Shown here: one piece after another, positions 45,116 through 54,759 of the stretch | Position numbering within the stretch: the stretch's first letter is position 1 | Layout of the letters: each line of letters starts with the position of its first letter | Assembly (NCBI RefSeq): GCF_034932065.1 | Contig: NZ_JAYGHP010000006.1 | Span: 124,001-188,000, forward strand | Direction of reading: 5' to 3' | DNA length: 64,000 nucleotides | Origin: Crocosphaera sp. UHCC 0190 | GTDB lineage: Bacteria > Cyanobacteriota > Cyanobacteriia > Cyanobacteriales > Microcystaceae | The notes under the pieces: generated by a model | What the model was told of the DNA's origin: nothing | Database searches by the model: none | What the model saw: only the letters and a program-made list of their open reading frames with translations | Position numbers and translations under genes: made by a program

Positions 45116-45213
45116 TTTGATTTCTTGTTTTTTCTTCTTTAAATTTTAACTTAACTCAAGCTTTTCCCTAACCAAAATCACTCACTTTCTATTCACTAAC
45201 TGAGGAAAATTCC

Positions 45214-46941
45214 ATGACTGCTAATTCAACTTTTAAAGCTGCTGCGATCGCTCATCATTTTGAGACAACAATCACTAAATTTCGTGACCTCTTAAATACT
45301 ACAAATCAAGTAGAAATCAAACAAAAACTTGATCAAGAATTAAAACAACATCAAGAACAAAGTTTTCTAACTGTTGCTTTTGTGGGACAATATAGCGCAG
45401 GTAAATCTACCATTATTTCTGCATTGACGGGACGACGAGACATTAAAATTGATGCTGATATTGCTACAGATAAAACCACATCCTATGATTGGAATGGGAT
45501 TAAAGTAATTGATACTCCTGGACTTTTTACAGACCGCAAAGATCACGATCAAATTACTTATGAAGCTATTCATAAAGCAGATTTATTGATTTTTTGCCTC
45601 ACTTATATGCTGTTTGATTCTATCACAGTAGAAAACTTTAAAAAATTAGCTTATGATCAAGGATATGCGTGGAAAATGATGCTTGTCATCAATAAAATGT
45701 CAGATGAAGCAGGAGACGAACAAGAAAAAATAACCAACTATAGTCAAAGTTTAGCAGAAGCATTGAAACCCAATTCCCTTGATAAGTTTCCTGTCTGTTT
45801 TATTGATGCAAAAGACTATTGTGATGGAATTGATGAAAAAGATGATTTGAGTTTAGAAATTAGTCGTTTTTCTACCTTTATTGATCAATTAAATAACTTT
45901 GTACAAGATAAAGGTTCCCTTGCTCGTTTTGATACCCCCGTCAGAATTTCTCTTAGTTATGTTGATGAACTACAATTACAGTTAATGCGAGACTCTGATG
46001 AAGATTCTGCCTTTTTTCAAATTCTTGATCAATTATCTCGTAAAGTTGGCAAAGAGCGCAATAATTTACGCACTCAAGTACAAAGTATTATTCTAAGACT
46101 GACATCAGTGATTTGTACTGAAGGCAATAACTTAGCAGCCGCAGTTGGAGATGAAAATTTTGAAACTTTAAACTTACAAGCTGAATTAAATGTTCAGAAA
46201 TACTACGAAAAAGCAGAAAGTGAATTACAAGAAACTTTTGAGAATGCCATTCAAGAAATTCGTGATGCAGTCAAGGAACTATTAGAATCTGACTTAGCTC
46301 AAACCTTTTTTACTTACCTCGAAAATACTTTCTCTCTCAATCAAAAAAATCCTAATAATGGGATTAATGTTCAACAACTCAAAAATCAATTCAAGGGTCT
46401 AGAAATAATTGCCATAACCGCAGGAATTAAACTCTCACAAATGGCAACTCGAAGCTTTATGAATACTGCTAAGTCAGGATTCCTTCGTGGAATAGATGTA
46501 GCAGGAGGTGAACTACATCAAGGAGTTTTAGCCGTCGGAAAATTTGTCGGATTTAAGTTTAAACCTTGGCAAGCTGTGGGGGTTGCCAAAAATATTGGCA
46601 ATGCTGCTAAATTTCTTGGCCCAGTTTTAGGAATTGTTGCTTTAGGAATGGATGTCTTAGAAATGCAGCAAGAAATGCAACGAGAAAAACAAATGTCTGA
46701 TTATCGTCGTGAGATTACCAGTACCTTTCAATCTGTTGCTAAAGACTTAGAACATCAAATCCAAAACCAACTCCATGAATTTGAGCAACAAGTTTATCAT
46801 GAAATAGAGAAACAAATTAACCAAGTCCGTCAACAACAAGAAGAAGCAGTATCTACTTCTAATGTAAATGTTAAACAATTAACAGCAATTCGCCAAGAAT
46901 TTAACTCAATTTTACAGGAAATTAGTGACACAGTGAGTTAA
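45214..46941 (+). CDS. Dynamin-like GTPase, partner of the upstream gene
   Basis: A 575-residue intact GTPase of the bacterial dynamin family. The P-loop GQYSAGKST begins at residue 58, TTS in switch I is near 88, DTPGLF starts at 100, and NKMSD is the G4 region. Long helices follow, with a hydrophobic segment (AAKFLGPVLGIVALGMD, about 465-482) between coiled coils, probably the membrane-inserting paddle. Pairs of unequal dynamin-like proteins act together in other bacteria, where some remodel membranes or give phage resistance. That function here is inference. It is preceded by GAGGAAA ahead of the ATG. Confidence 0.85.
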   Translation: MTANSTFKAAAIAHHFETTITKFRDLLNTTNQVEIKQKLDQELKQHQEQSFLTVAFVGQYSAGKSTIISALTGRRDIKIDADIATDKTTSYDWNGIKVIDTPGLFTDRKDHDQITYEAIHKADLLIFCLTYMLFDSITVENFKKLAYDQGYAWKMMLVINKMSDEAGDEQEKITNYSQSLAEALKPNSLDKFPVCFIDAKDYCDGIDEKDDLSLEISRFSTFIDQLNNFVQDKGSLARFDTPVRISLSYVDELQLQLMRDSDEDSAFFQILDQLSRKVGKERNNLRTQVQSIILRLTSVICTEGNNLAAAVGDENFETLNLQAELNVQKYYEKAESELQETFENAIQEIRDAVKELLESDLAQTFFTYLENTFSLNQKNPNNGINVQQLKNQFKGLEIIAITAGIKLSQMATRSFMNTAKSGFLRGIDVAGGELHQGVLAVGKFVGFKFKPWQAVGVAKNIGNAAKFLGPVLGIVALGMDVLEMQQEMQREKQMSDYRREITSTFQSVAKDLEHQIQNQLHEFEQQVYHEIEKQINQVRQQQEEAVSTSNVNVKQLTAIRQEFNSILQEISDTVS

Positions 46942-46970
46942 CCGTTAATAACATTAGCCAAGTTAAAAAT

Positions 46971-46998
46971 GTAGAGACGTTTCATGAAACGTCTCTAC
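46971..46998. repeat. 28-nt palindrome, family A (copy 2)
   Basis: Perfect inverted repeat with left arm GTAGAGACGTTTCA. It keeps the GTAG ends and the TTCATGAA centre of the family but changes the middle bases on both arms. It lies 29 bp after the second dynamin gene. Confidence 0.85.
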
Positions 46999-47083
46999 TA
47001 CAACATGATAAAAATTTATGTTTGAGCGTTTAATTTACTGTCAATTTTAGCTAGAATAACTGTAAGTATAGAAAATCGTGGCC

Positions 47084-47332
47084 ATGACACAAACAATCAC
47101 CCCAGAACAAACTTTATTAGAACAATTTAAAACCCTCACCCCTCAACAGCAACAGGAAGTGATTAACTTTATTGAGTTTTTGCAGTTCAAAGCTGAAAAA
47201 TCAGAAACTCATCAAGAAGAAAAACAAATTTCCGCTTTAGAGTCAGCAGGGGACTTAGTAGGATGTCTTGACAGTGGAAAGGGAGATTTATCTTTAAAAA
47301 AGAAAGAATTTAAAAAGAAAACTTTAAAATAA
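47084..47332 (+). CDS. Antitoxin of a PIN-domain toxin pair (DUF2281-like)
   Basis: A small 82-residue acidic-then-basic protein placed 1 bp upstream of a PIN toxin gene. The N-terminus, LEQFKTLTPQQQQEVINFIEFLQ, is the helical pattern of DUF2281-type antitoxins. The tail is charged and lysine-rich. A GTG two codons upstream is another possible start. The role as antitoxin follows mainly from gene order. Confidence 0.75.
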   Translation: MTQTITPEQTLLEQFKTLTPQQQQEVINFIEFLQFKAEKSETHQEEKQISALESAGDLVGCLDSGKGDLSLKKKEFKKKTLK

Positions 47333-47333
47333 T

Positions 47334-47750
47334 ATGCAAAGTAAAATTATTCTAGATACGGGAGTTTTAGTGGCTATTCTCGACAAAAGTGATGATTTTC
47401 ATCCTTGGGCAGTTCAACAATGGGAAAATCTTGCTAAACCTTTATTAACTTGTGAAGCAGTTATTACCGAATCTTGTTTTATTTTACAGGATGTTTATGG
47501 CGGTGAAGACGCAATTATGAAATTAATTGAACGTGGAACAATTACTATTGATTTTTGTTTGAATACAGAAATTAAATCGATTCGAGAATTAATGAACCGT
47601 TATCAATCTGTCCCCATGTCTTTCGCTGATGCTTGTTTAGTGAGAATGAGCGAATTAATTAACAACAGTATTATTTTAACCTTAGATAGTGACTTTTATA
47701 TTTATCGTAAGCATAGAAAAGAAACAATTAATTTAATAATTCCTAATTAA
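47334..47750 (+). CDS. vapC: PIN-domain toxin (VapC-like ribonuclease)
   Basis: A 138-residue ribonuclease of the PIN family that would cut RNA when its antitoxin is lost. The acidic metal ligands are in place: Asp8 (ILDTGVLVAIL), Glu near 46 (VITESCF), Asp near 99 (MSFADACLV), and Asp in TLDSDF near 118. It starts 1 bp after the antitoxin stop, so the two are translated together. The vapC name denotes the family, not a proven RNA target. Confidence 0.85.
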   Translation: MQSKIILDTGVLVAILDKSDDFHPWAVQQWENLAKPLLTCEAVITESCFILQDVYGGEDAIMKLIERGTITIDFCLNTEIKSIRELMNRYQSVPMSFADACLVRMSELINNSIILTLDSDFYIYRKHRKETINLIIPN

Positions 47751-47892
47751 TTTAAGAATCAATTAATCTAATCATTCCCAAACCAAACCCTTTAATCAAT
47801 CTATAGACAACTCCTAACTTAGTAAGCCCAAAGGGTTTATTATTTCAGAAAAAAATTCTACCATAGAGAACGTAAACCTTATTATTGGCATT

Positions 47893-48138
47893 ATGGACAT
47901 CACCGCCTTACTTTCCCAAGACACCCTCTTAGTTGCCCTCCTCTACCTAAGTTTAAGTGTTCTCTACTTGCTGGTAATGCCTGGATTAGTTTATTTTTAC
48001 CTCAATAGTCGCTGGTATGTGGTTAGTTCCTTTGAACGGGCCTTTATGTACTTCCTGATGTTCTTCTTCTTCCCTGGAATGCTTCTATTAAGTCCATTTT
48101 TGAATTTTCGCCCCAAACGTCGTCAATTAAACCCCTAA
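47893..48138 (+). CDS. ndhL: NAD(P)H-quinone oxidoreductase subunit L
   Basis: An 81-residue membrane subunit of the cyanobacterial NDH-1 complex, which carries cyclic electron flow and CO2 uptake. Two hydrophobic segments at about residues 14-38 and 46-68, with the conserved [21 protein letters not shown] between them, identify NdhL. The C-terminus ends [13 protein letters not shown]3007 and trpA genes follow on the same strand, an order found in many cyanobacteria. Confidence 0.95.
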   Translation: MDITALLSQDTLLVALLYLSLSVLYLLVMPGLVYFYLNSRWYVVSSFERAFMYFLMFFFFPGMLLLSPFLNFRPKRRQLNP

Positions 48139-48147
48139 AACACTATC

Positions 48148-48447
48148 ATGAGACGTATTGATGTCATTGCCATTAGTTTAGGGATATTCGTGGCAGGAGG
48201 GGTCATTTACCTGTTTTTTCAAGCAGTCGGACTTGATAACCTCTCCGCAGGTATCTGGAGTCAAGCATTATTAGTCGCAGGTGTTCTTGGTTGGACGCTT
48301 ACCTATCTATTTCGGGTAATGACTAAAAATATGACTTACAATCAACAACTGAAAGACTATGAAGATGCAGTCCTGCAAAAACGACTCGATGAAATGACCC
48401 CCGAAGAACTGGAAAAACTGCAAAAAGAGATCGAACAAGAACAATAA
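48148..48447 (+). CDS. DUF3007 family membrane protein
   Basis: A 99-residue protein with two hydrophobic segments at about residues 6-26 and 38-57, then a charged helix with a TPEELEKLQKEIEQ ending. This is the DUF3007 family of cyanobacteria and plastids. It starts 9 bp after ndhL. The neighbourhood suggests a link to NDH-1, but its biochemical role is not known to me. Confidence 0.88.
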   Translation: MRRIDVIAISLGIFVAGGVIYLFFQAVGLDNLSAGIWSQALLVAGVLGWTLTYLFRVMTKNMTYNQQLKDYEDAVLQKRLDEMTPEELEKLQKEIEQEQ

Positions 48448-48520
48448 ATCTTAAGGATGGGGGAATGGGGCCAAACTCAGGTTAAATTGATAATTGATCA
48501 TTGACCTTGAATAATTACTA

Positions 48521-49315
48521 ATGACATCGGTTTCTGAGTGTTTTCAATCCCTACGCGATCGCGGACAATGCGCCCTCATTCCCTTTATTACTGCAGGTGA
48601 TCCCGATCTCGAAACAACGGCTAAGGCCTTGCGTCTTCTGGATGCGTCAGGAGCCGATATAATCGAATTAGGGGTTCCTTATTCCGATCCTTTGGCAGAT
48701 GGCCCCGTCATTCAAGCGGCCGCTACCCGTGCCTTAGGTCGAGGAGTAACCTTAGAAGATGTCTTAACCCTGGTCAAAGACGTACAACCAGATATTAAAG
48801 CCCCGATCATTCTCTTTACTTACTATAACCCTATTTTTTATCGGGGAATTGAAGCCTTTTTACAGCAAATTAAAGCTGCTGGAGTCCAAGGGTTAGTCGT
48901 GCCAGATCTCCCCCTAGAAGAAGCTGAAACCCTCCTTAAACCCGCCTCAGAGATAGGAATAGAAGTCACCCTCTTAGTCGCCCCTACCAGTCCCCTAGAA
49001 CGTATTCAAGCGATCGCCCTTCAGTCCCAAGGATTTATTTATTTAGTCAGTGTCACAGGTGTAACCGGAATGCGGACTCAAGTGGCCACCAGGGTCGAAG
49101 AATTAATCGTTAGTCTTCGCAGCGTTACCGATAAACCCATTGGGGTTGGATTTGGCATTTCTGAGCCGCAACACGCCTTACAGGTCAAGAATTGGGGGGC
49201 TGATGCGGTAATTGTCGGTAGTGCTTGCGTAAAACGGTTAGCCCAAGGAACCCCCGAAGAAGGGTTAAAAGCGGTGGCTGAATTTTGTCAGAGTTTGAAA
49301 CAAGCAATTAATTAG
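48521..49315 (+). CDS. trpA: Tryptophan synthase alpha chain
   Basis: Cleaves indole-3-glycerol phosphate to indole and glyceraldehyde-3-phosphate, in complex with TrpB. The TIM-barrel signature [20 protein letters not shown] holds the catalytic glutamate and aspartate. [16 protein letters not shown] and [12 protein letters not shown] follow, with phosphate-binding [10 protein letters not shown] and IVGSACV. Length is 264 residues, as usual. Its stop overlaps the stop of the opposite gene by 4 bp, so the two transcripts can meet. Confidence 0.96.
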   Translation: MTSVSECFQSLRDRGQCALIPFITAGDPDLETTAKALRLLDASGADIIELGVPYSDPLADGPVIQAAATRALGRGVTLEDVLTLVKDVQPDIKAPIILFTYYNPIFYRGIEAFLQQIKAAGVQGLVVPDLPLEEAETLLKPASEIGIEVTLLVAPTSPLERIQAIALQSQGFIYLVSVTGVTGMRTQVATRVEELIVSLRSVTDKPIGVGFGISEPQHALQVKNWGADAVIVGSACVKRLAQGTPEEGLKAVAEFCQSLKQAIN

Positions 49316-49797
49316 TTGTTTGGTGGGTTTTCTAGGGGAATTGTCCCCCTGATTTCATAAAAATAATCTGTTCCCATTACAGCGACTAACAGTTCCGCGA
49401 TTTGTGTTCCGGCCGCTGCTTCTGATACCTCAGCAAAACCATATTTATCTGAGATTTCCCAATTTTTGGCAGTTGGGGAACGTCGGCACTTAAATCGGCC
49501 TAATCCATAGGCAATTTCAGGAGAAGAATGATAACCATTGACTTGGCCATTCTTGTTTGATTGCTGACAAAGTTCACGAATTTCTGGGTACAGATGCACC
49601 GGGATAGAAGTCACATCCCCACGACGCAATAACCAATGGAAGAAGAGTTGCCAATGCCAAGGAAGCCCCAAGGCTAAAAAACAGATAAAAACTAACACAA
49701 GTAGGGAAGTTCCCCCAAGCCAGTAAACCGATTTTAGCTGGCTTTGTCGTTGCTTTTGCTGAAGTTTTTCGCTTAAATCCAGGTGTTTAAGTGTCAT
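49312..49797 (-). CDS. Membrane-anchored protein of unknown function
   Basis: I do not recognise this 161-residue protein. A charged N-terminus ([16 protein letters not shown]) precedes one hydrophobic segment at about residues 28-46 ([18 protein letters not shown]). The remaining ~110 residues lie on the far side and contain [37 protein letters not shown]. It may be a single-pass envelope or thylakoid protein. It is convergent with trpA, with the stop codons overlapping. Confidence 0.65.
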   Translation of the reverse strand: MTLKHLDLSEKLQQKQRQSQLKSVYWLGGTSLLVLVFICFLALGLPWHWQLFFHWLLRRGDVTSIPVHLYPEIRELCQQSNKNGQVNGYHSSPEIAYGLGRFKCRRSPTAKNWEISDKYGFAEVSEAAAGTQIAELLVAVMGTDYFYEIRGTIPLENPPNN

Positions 49798-49973
49798 TAA
49801 CCTTGCTGTGGGTTAGCTTATGAGGAATAAGTCTTTCCATTGTAGAAACCTCTGGTTAAAAAATGACCAAGAGACCACATCCCTCATTTGAAAACCCACT
49901 GGTCAGAGATCCCCCATTAGCATTACACTAGAAGTTTGCAAAATGATGTTGACGTGGATTATTGAAAGTAGCT

Positions 49974-50699
49974 GTGGGAAAAATTATCATTGCGGGTAAC
50001 TGGAAAATGCACAAAACCCAGGCCGAGGCCCTGGAGTTTTTGACGGTATTAAAATCCAAGCTAGAAGATACGGACGAAGCGCGGGAAGTAGTCCTCTGTG
50101 TTCCCTTCACCGTCTTAAGTATCCTCTCTAAAAGTCTCCATGGGGGACTGGTTCGCTTGGGGGCCCAAAACATCCACTGGGAAGACCAAGGGGCCTATAC
50201 GGGAGAGATTTCTGGGGCTATGTTAACAGAATTGAGTGTTGATTATGTTGTTGTTGGTCACAGTGAACGCCGTCAATATTTTGGGGAAACGGACGAAACT
50301 GCGAATTTACGGGTCATAGCCGCTCAACGTCATGGGTTAAACCCGATTCTTTGTGTGGGAGAAACGAAACAGCAACGGGACGCAGGGGAAGCAGAAAGCG
50401 TCATCATTAACCAGTTGAAACGAGGTTTAGTTGATGTGGACCAGAGCAAGTTAGTCATTGCTTATGAACCGATCTGGGCCATTGGGACGGGTGATACTTG
50501 CGAAGCATCAGAAGCTAATCGCATTATTGGGATTATTCGGGATCAATTATCGAATAAAAATGTAACAATTCAATATGGTGGTTCTGTTAAACCTGATAAT
50601 ATTGATGAGATTATGGCTCAATCAGAAATTGATGGGGTTCTCGTTGGAGGTGCGAGTTTAGATCCAGTGGGATTTGCTCGTATTATTAATTATCAATAG
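49974..50699 (+). CDS. tpiA: Triosephosphate isomerase
   Basis: Interconverts dihydroxyacetone phosphate and glyceraldehyde-3-phosphate in the Calvin cycle and glycolysis. The motifs are complete: AGNWKMHKT with the substrate-binding lysine, VVVGHSERR with the catalytic histidine, [11 protein letters not shown] with the catalytic glutamate, and the phosphate loop YGGSVKPDN. The frame is open from TTG at 49962, but GTG at 49974 gives [12 protein letters not shown], matching the family start, so it is preferred. folP lies 67 bp downstream on the same strand. Confidence 0.95.
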   Translation: MGKIIIAGNWKMHKTQAEALEFLTVLKSKLEDTDEAREVVLCVPFTVLSILSKSLHGGLVRLGAQNIHWEDQGAYTGEISGAMLTELSVDYVVVGHSERRQYFGETDETANLRVIAAQRHGLNPILCVGETKQQRDAGEAESVIINQLKRGLVDVDQSKLVIAYEPIWAIGTGDTCEASEANRIIGIIRDQLSNKNVTIQYGGSVKPDNIDEIMAQSEIDGVLVGGASLDPVGFARIINYQ

Positions 50700-50766
50700 C
50701 CTTGAGAATGGTAGGGGTCAACATCAGTTGGCCTTTATTTTTTTGTTTTTAATTGATAATTGAAAA

Positions 50767-51606
50767 ATGCACAATTTAATGATTCGTGGTCATTGTTTTG
50801 AGTGGGGAAAACGCACTTATTTAATGGGAATTTTAAATGTTACCCCTGATAGTTTTAGTGATGGGGGTGAATTTAATAGCCTAGAAACCGCTTTAAATCA
50901 AGCTGAAACGATGATTAATGTAGGGGTAGATATTATTGATATTGGGGGACAATCTACCCGGCCTGGTGCAGAAGAAATTTCCTTGGAAGAAGAGTTAAAT
51001 CGGGTAATTCCTGTTATTAAAGTTTTGCGTAAAACCCGTTTGATTCCTATTTCTATTGATACCACAAGAGCAGCAGTTGCAAAGGCTGCAGTTGAAGCAG
51101 GAGCGGATATTGTTAATGATATTTCTGGGGGAACTTTCGATAATAAAATGTTTTCTACTGTAGCAAGTTTAGATGTTCCTTTAATTTTAATGCACATTCG
51201 GGGAACTCCTAAAACAATGCAAAATAATACTAATTATCAGGACTTGCTTGCTGAGATTTATCAATGGTTACAAACTCAACTAGAGAAAGCCATAAAAATT
51301 GGAATAGATCAACGTAAATTAATTATTGATCCTGGTATTGGTTTTGCTAAAAACCACCAACAAAATATCGAATTATTACGGCATTTATCTGAATTTAAAG
51401 AGTTACAATGCCCGGTTTTAGTTGGGGTTTCTCGTAAGAGTTTTCTTGGACACATTCTACAACAAAATGACCCTAAAAAACGAGTCTGGGGAACAGCGGC
51501 CGCTTGTTGTGCTGCGATCGCGGGACAAGCTGACATCCTACGGGTTCATGATGTCAAAGAAATCAGGGATTTGATCCAGGTAGCGGATGCAATTTGGCGC
51601 AGTTGA
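50767..51606 (+). CDS. folP: Dihydropteroate synthase
   Basis: Joins p-aminobenzoate to 6-hydroxymethyl-dihydropterin diphosphate in folate synthesis; the target of sulfonamides. The family motifs are MGILNVTPDSFSDGG, DIGGQSTRPGAEEI, ISIDTTRAAVA, VNDISGG, LIIDPGIGFAK and the substrate-binding VGVSRKSF. The length of 279 residues is standard. It forms a cluster with tpiA and ends before a clear terminator. Confidence 0.96.
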   Translation: MHNLMIRGHCFEWGKRTYLMGILNVTPDSFSDGGEFNSLETALNQAETMINVGVDIIDIGGQSTRPGAEEISLEEELNRVIPVIKVLRKTRLIPISIDTTRAAVAKAAVEAGADIVNDISGGTFDNKMFSTVASLDVPLILMHIRGTPKTMQNNTNYQDLLAEIYQWLQTQLEKAIKIGIDQRKLIIDPGIGFAKNHQQNIELLRHLSEFKELQCPVLVGVSRKSFLGHILQQNDPKKRVWGTAAACCAAIAGQADILRVHDVKEIRDLIQVADAIWRS

Positions 51607-51611
51607 GTATT

Positions 51612-51656
51612 TATAGCATGAAAAGCTTAATTATGCTATATTTTTCTGTTTTTTTA
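51612..51656 (+). terminator. Rho-independent terminator of folP
   Basis: An 8-bp stem, TATAGCAT (51612-51619) with ATGCTATA (51633-51640), is followed by TTTTTCTG and then seven T. It starts 5 bp after the folP stop. Confidence 0.8.
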
Positions 51657-51841
51657 GAATTTCTATTGATTGAGTGTATAGAAAAAAACAACTTTTTTTA
51701 AATTCAGGGAAAATATAAATAAATTGCTATGTTTTGGGTTTTTTGTTTCCCTTTAGCCATTATAGTTTAAAAGGTGCTGAGTGACCCCCACCTACTTTAA
51801 ATTCTATTCAAAAGATTAAACCGTCAAACAGGAGTAATTTA

Positions 51842-53887
51842 ATGGAAAAAATCAAGATAGAAAAAGCGACGACAAAACCAACAGAATCTTTAAAAAAGCT
51901 AGATATTTTTAAGGCTTGGACAATAGAAGATAGTGAGAATTTATATCGAATTAATGAGTGGGGAAATCCCTATTTTTCGATTAATGCTGCGGGTCATATT
52001 ATGGTTTCTCCTCAAGGCGAACGCGGCAGTGCTTTAGATTTATATCATCTCATTGAAGGGTTACGTCAACGCAATATTGGTTTACCTTTATTGATTCGTT
52101 TTTCTGATATTCTAGCAGATCGTCTCGAACGATTACAAGCCTGTTTTAATCGCTCAATTGCTCGTTACAATTATGCCAATGTTTATCGGGGTGTTTATCC
52201 AATTAAATGTAATCAGCATCGCCATATTATTGAAGCTATTGTTAACTCTGGGAAGCCCTATAAATTAGGCTTAGAAGCAGGTTCTAAACCAGAATTGATG
52301 ATTGCTTTGGCCACATTAGATCCCCAAGAAAATACACAAAATGATCCCGCTTTATTGATTTGTAATGGATATAAAGATCGAGAATATTTAGAAACGGCTT
52401 TATTAGGGAAGCGTTTGGGCCATTATCCTATTATTGTCATTGAACAGTTAAAAGAACTGTATTTAACCCTAAAAATTAGTCGTAATTTAAACATTAAACC
52501 CATTTTAGGGGTTCGGGTTAAATTGTGTACAAAAGGATCGGGACGTTGGGGAAATTCAACAGGCGATCGCGCTAAATTTGGCTTAACTATTCCTGAAATT
52601 TTAACAGTTATTAAGCATTTACAAGCTCTAGAAATGTTGGACTGTTTACAGTTGTTACATTTTCATATTGGTTCTCAAATTGCTTCCATTGGTGTGATTA
52701 AAAATGCCATGCGTGAAGCCTCACAAATCTATGTACAATTAGCCCAAGCTGGCGCGAATATGAAATATTTAGATGTGGGGGGTGGCTTAGCCGTTGATTA
52801 TGATGGTTCTAAAACGAATTTTTATGCGTCTAAGAACTACAATATGCAAAATTATGCTAATGATATTGTTGCTGCCATACAAGAAGCTTGTGATGGGGCA
52901 AATATTGCCGTTCCTACCTTAATTACTGAAAGTGGACGGGCTATGGCAGCACATCATTCTATCCTAGTTTTTGATGTGTTAAGTACCCATGATGTCTCTA
53001 CCACCCCACCTCCTGCAATGGAAGAGAAAGAAAACTTAATTATTCGTAATCTTTGGGAAACTTATGAATCCATTAGCCTCAAAAATTACCAAGAAACTTA
53101 TCATGATGCTTTACAATTTAAAGAGGAAGCCATTAGTCTATTTAACTTTGGCTATTTAACCTTACAAGAAAGGGCGAGGGCTGAACAATTATATTGGGCT
53201 TGTTGTGGCAAAATAATGAGTCTTATTTGTCATCAAGATTATGTTCCCGATGATCTTGAAGATTTAGAAAAAATATTGGCATCGATTTATTATGTAAATC
53301 TCTCTGTTTTTCAATCAGCACCGGATTCTTGGGCCATTGATCAACTCTTTCCTATTATGCCAATTCATCGCTTAGAAGAAGAACCTAAACAACGAGGAAT
53401 TTTAGCTGATTTAACTTGTGATAGTGATGGTAAAATTGACCAGTTTATTGATCGAGAGGATGTTAAATCCGTTTTGGAATTGCATTCATTAAACATCAAA
53501 GAAATTCCTGAATTGCAACCCCAAGCTCCTGAACTATCAAGCTGTTTAAGTATTGCAGAACCCTATTATTTGGGTATGTTCTTAATTGGAGCTTATCAAG
53601 AAATAATGGGTAACTTCCACAATCTTTTTGGGGATATTAATGTAGTTCATATTAGCATGAATCCCAAAGGTTATCAAATTGAACATATTGTTAAAGGAGA
53701 TACAATCAAGCAGGTTTTAGGTTATGTTCAATATGATGGAGATGATTTATTAGAAGCCATCCGCAGACAAACAGAACAAGGGTTACAAGACAACAAAATC
53801 ACCTTAGAAGAATCGCAACAGCTATTAAAAGATTATGAGGATAGTTTGACTCATTACACTTATTTAGTGGCAGATGAAATCTTTTAG
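51842..53887 (+). CDS. speA: Biosynthetic arginine decarboxylase
   Basis: PLP enzyme that makes agmatine from arginine, the entry step to polyamines. The cofactor-binding lysine is in YRGVYPIKCNQHRH. Later motifs are GLEAGSKPELMIAL, LHFHIGSQIASI, YLDVGGGLAVDYDG and TESGRAMAAHHS. The length of 681 residues is like other SpeA proteins. The 235-bp gap to folP holds a terminator and presumably its own promoter. A GGAG ribosome-binding site precedes the ATG. Confidence 0.95.
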   Translation: MEKIKIEKATTKPTESLKKLDIFKAWTIEDSENLYRINEWGNPYFSINAAGHIMVSPQGERGSALDLYHLIEGLRQRNIGLPLLIRFSDILADRLERLQACFNRSIARYNYANVYRGVYPIKCNQHRHIIEAIVNSGKPYKLGLEAGSKPELMIALATLDPQENTQNDPALLICNGYKDREYLETALLGKRLGHYPIIVIEQLKELYLTLKISRNLNIKPILGVRVKLCTKGSGRWGNSTGDRAKFGLTIPEILTVIKHLQALEMLDCLQLLHFHIGSQIASIGVIKNAMREASQIYVQLAQAGANMKYLDVGGGLAVDYDGSKTNFYASKNYNMQNYANDIVAAIQEACDGANIAVPTLITESGRAMAAHHSILVFDVLSTHDVSTTPPPAMEEKENLIIRNLWETYESISLKNYQETYHDALQFKEEAISLFNFGYLTLQERARAEQLYWACCGKIMSLICHQDYVPDDLEDLEKILASIYYVNLSVFQSAPDSWAIDQLFPIMPIHRLEEEPKQRGILADLTCDSDGKIDQFIDREDVKSVLELHSLNIKEIPELQPQAPELSSCLSIAEPYYLGMFLIGAYQEIMGNFHNLFGDINVVHISMNPKGYQIEHIVKGDTIKQVLGYVQYDGDDLLEAIRRQTEQGLQDNKITLEESQQLLKDYEDSLTHYTYLVADEIF

Positions 53888-53900
53888 TTAGGTTACGGAT

Positions 53901-53928
53901 GTAGGGGCGATTCATGAATTGCCTCTAC
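53901..53928. repeat. 28-nt palindrome, family A (copy 3)
   Basis: Left arm GTAGGGGCGATTCA and right arm TGAATTGCCTCTAC pair fully in RNA with two G-U wobbles. It lies 13 bp after the speA stop and 30 bp before the convergent yebC stop. Confidence 0.8.
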
Positions 53929-53957
53929 ATAATTTTTGTTCAGGGCTATTTCATTCT

Positions 53958-54716
53958 TTAGACTAATATTAATTCTTCTGCTATCTCAAAATTTGCTGTC
54001 ACATTCTGCACATCATCTAAAGATTCTAAAGCATCCATTAACCGGAGTAAAAATTTTGCTTGATCTGGATCATTTATTTCTATATTATTATTAGGAATCC
54101 ATCGTAATTCTGCTTCTGTTACGTTAAAATTCTTGTCTTTTAAACTCTGGGTTAATATATCTAAATTTGATACAGACGTAAACACTTCTGCTCCTATCTC
54201 TTCCTCATCTGCAAATAATTCATAACTGTCTGCTTCCCCTTCCAGGGAAGCTTCTAATAGGGACTCTTCATTAATTTTGCCTTCTAATCTTACCACCCCT
54301 TTTTGGTCAAACATCCAACTCACACAACCCGTTTCTCCTAAATTTCCCCCATTTTTATTAAAGGCTGAACGTAAGTCTGCAGCAGTGCGATTTCTATTGT
54401 CAGTAAAGGCTTCTATCAGAATAGCAACTCCCCCTGAGCCATAGCCTTCATAGCGGATTTCTTCATAGATAGTATCATCATTTTCATAGGTTCCTGCCCC
54501 TTTAGCAATCGCCCGTTCAATATTATCATTGGGAATACCAGCAGCTTTGGCTTTTTCTATGGCAGTGCGTAGTTGAAAGTTGCCTGTGGGGTCAGGAATT
54601 CCATGTCTGGCGGCAACAATAATGCCACGGGATAATTGAGCGAAAGTTTTGCCTTTTTTCGCGTCTACTCTTTCTTTTTGGCGTTTAATATTAGCCCACT
54701 TACTATGTCCTGCCAT
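53958..54716 (-). CDS. yebC: YebC/PmpR family translation or transcription factor
   Basis: A 252-residue protein, family start [25 protein letters not shown]. Further family parts are [31 protein letters not shown] and [22 protein letters not shown]. YebC-type proteins help ribosomes through polyproline runs, and some were described as DNA-binding regulators. The family is near universal, so this is core. It lies 43 bp downstream of the helicase gene on the same strand. Confidence 0.95.
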   Translation of the reverse strand: MAGHSKWANIKRQKERVDAKKGKTFAQLSRGIIVAARHGIPDPTGNFQLRTAIEKAKAAGIPNDNIERAIAKGAGTYENDDTIYEEIRYEGYGSGGVAILIEAFTDNRNRTAADLRSAFNKNGGNLGETGCVSWMFDQKGVVRLEGKINEESLLEASLEGEADSYELFADEEEIGAEVFTSVSNLDILTQSLKDKNFNVTEAELRWIPNNNIEINDPDQAKFLLRLMDALESLDDVQNVTANFEIAEELILV

Positions 54717-54759
54717 TGCGATTATTCTAACGGGTTGACTTAATCATATTTTACTATAT

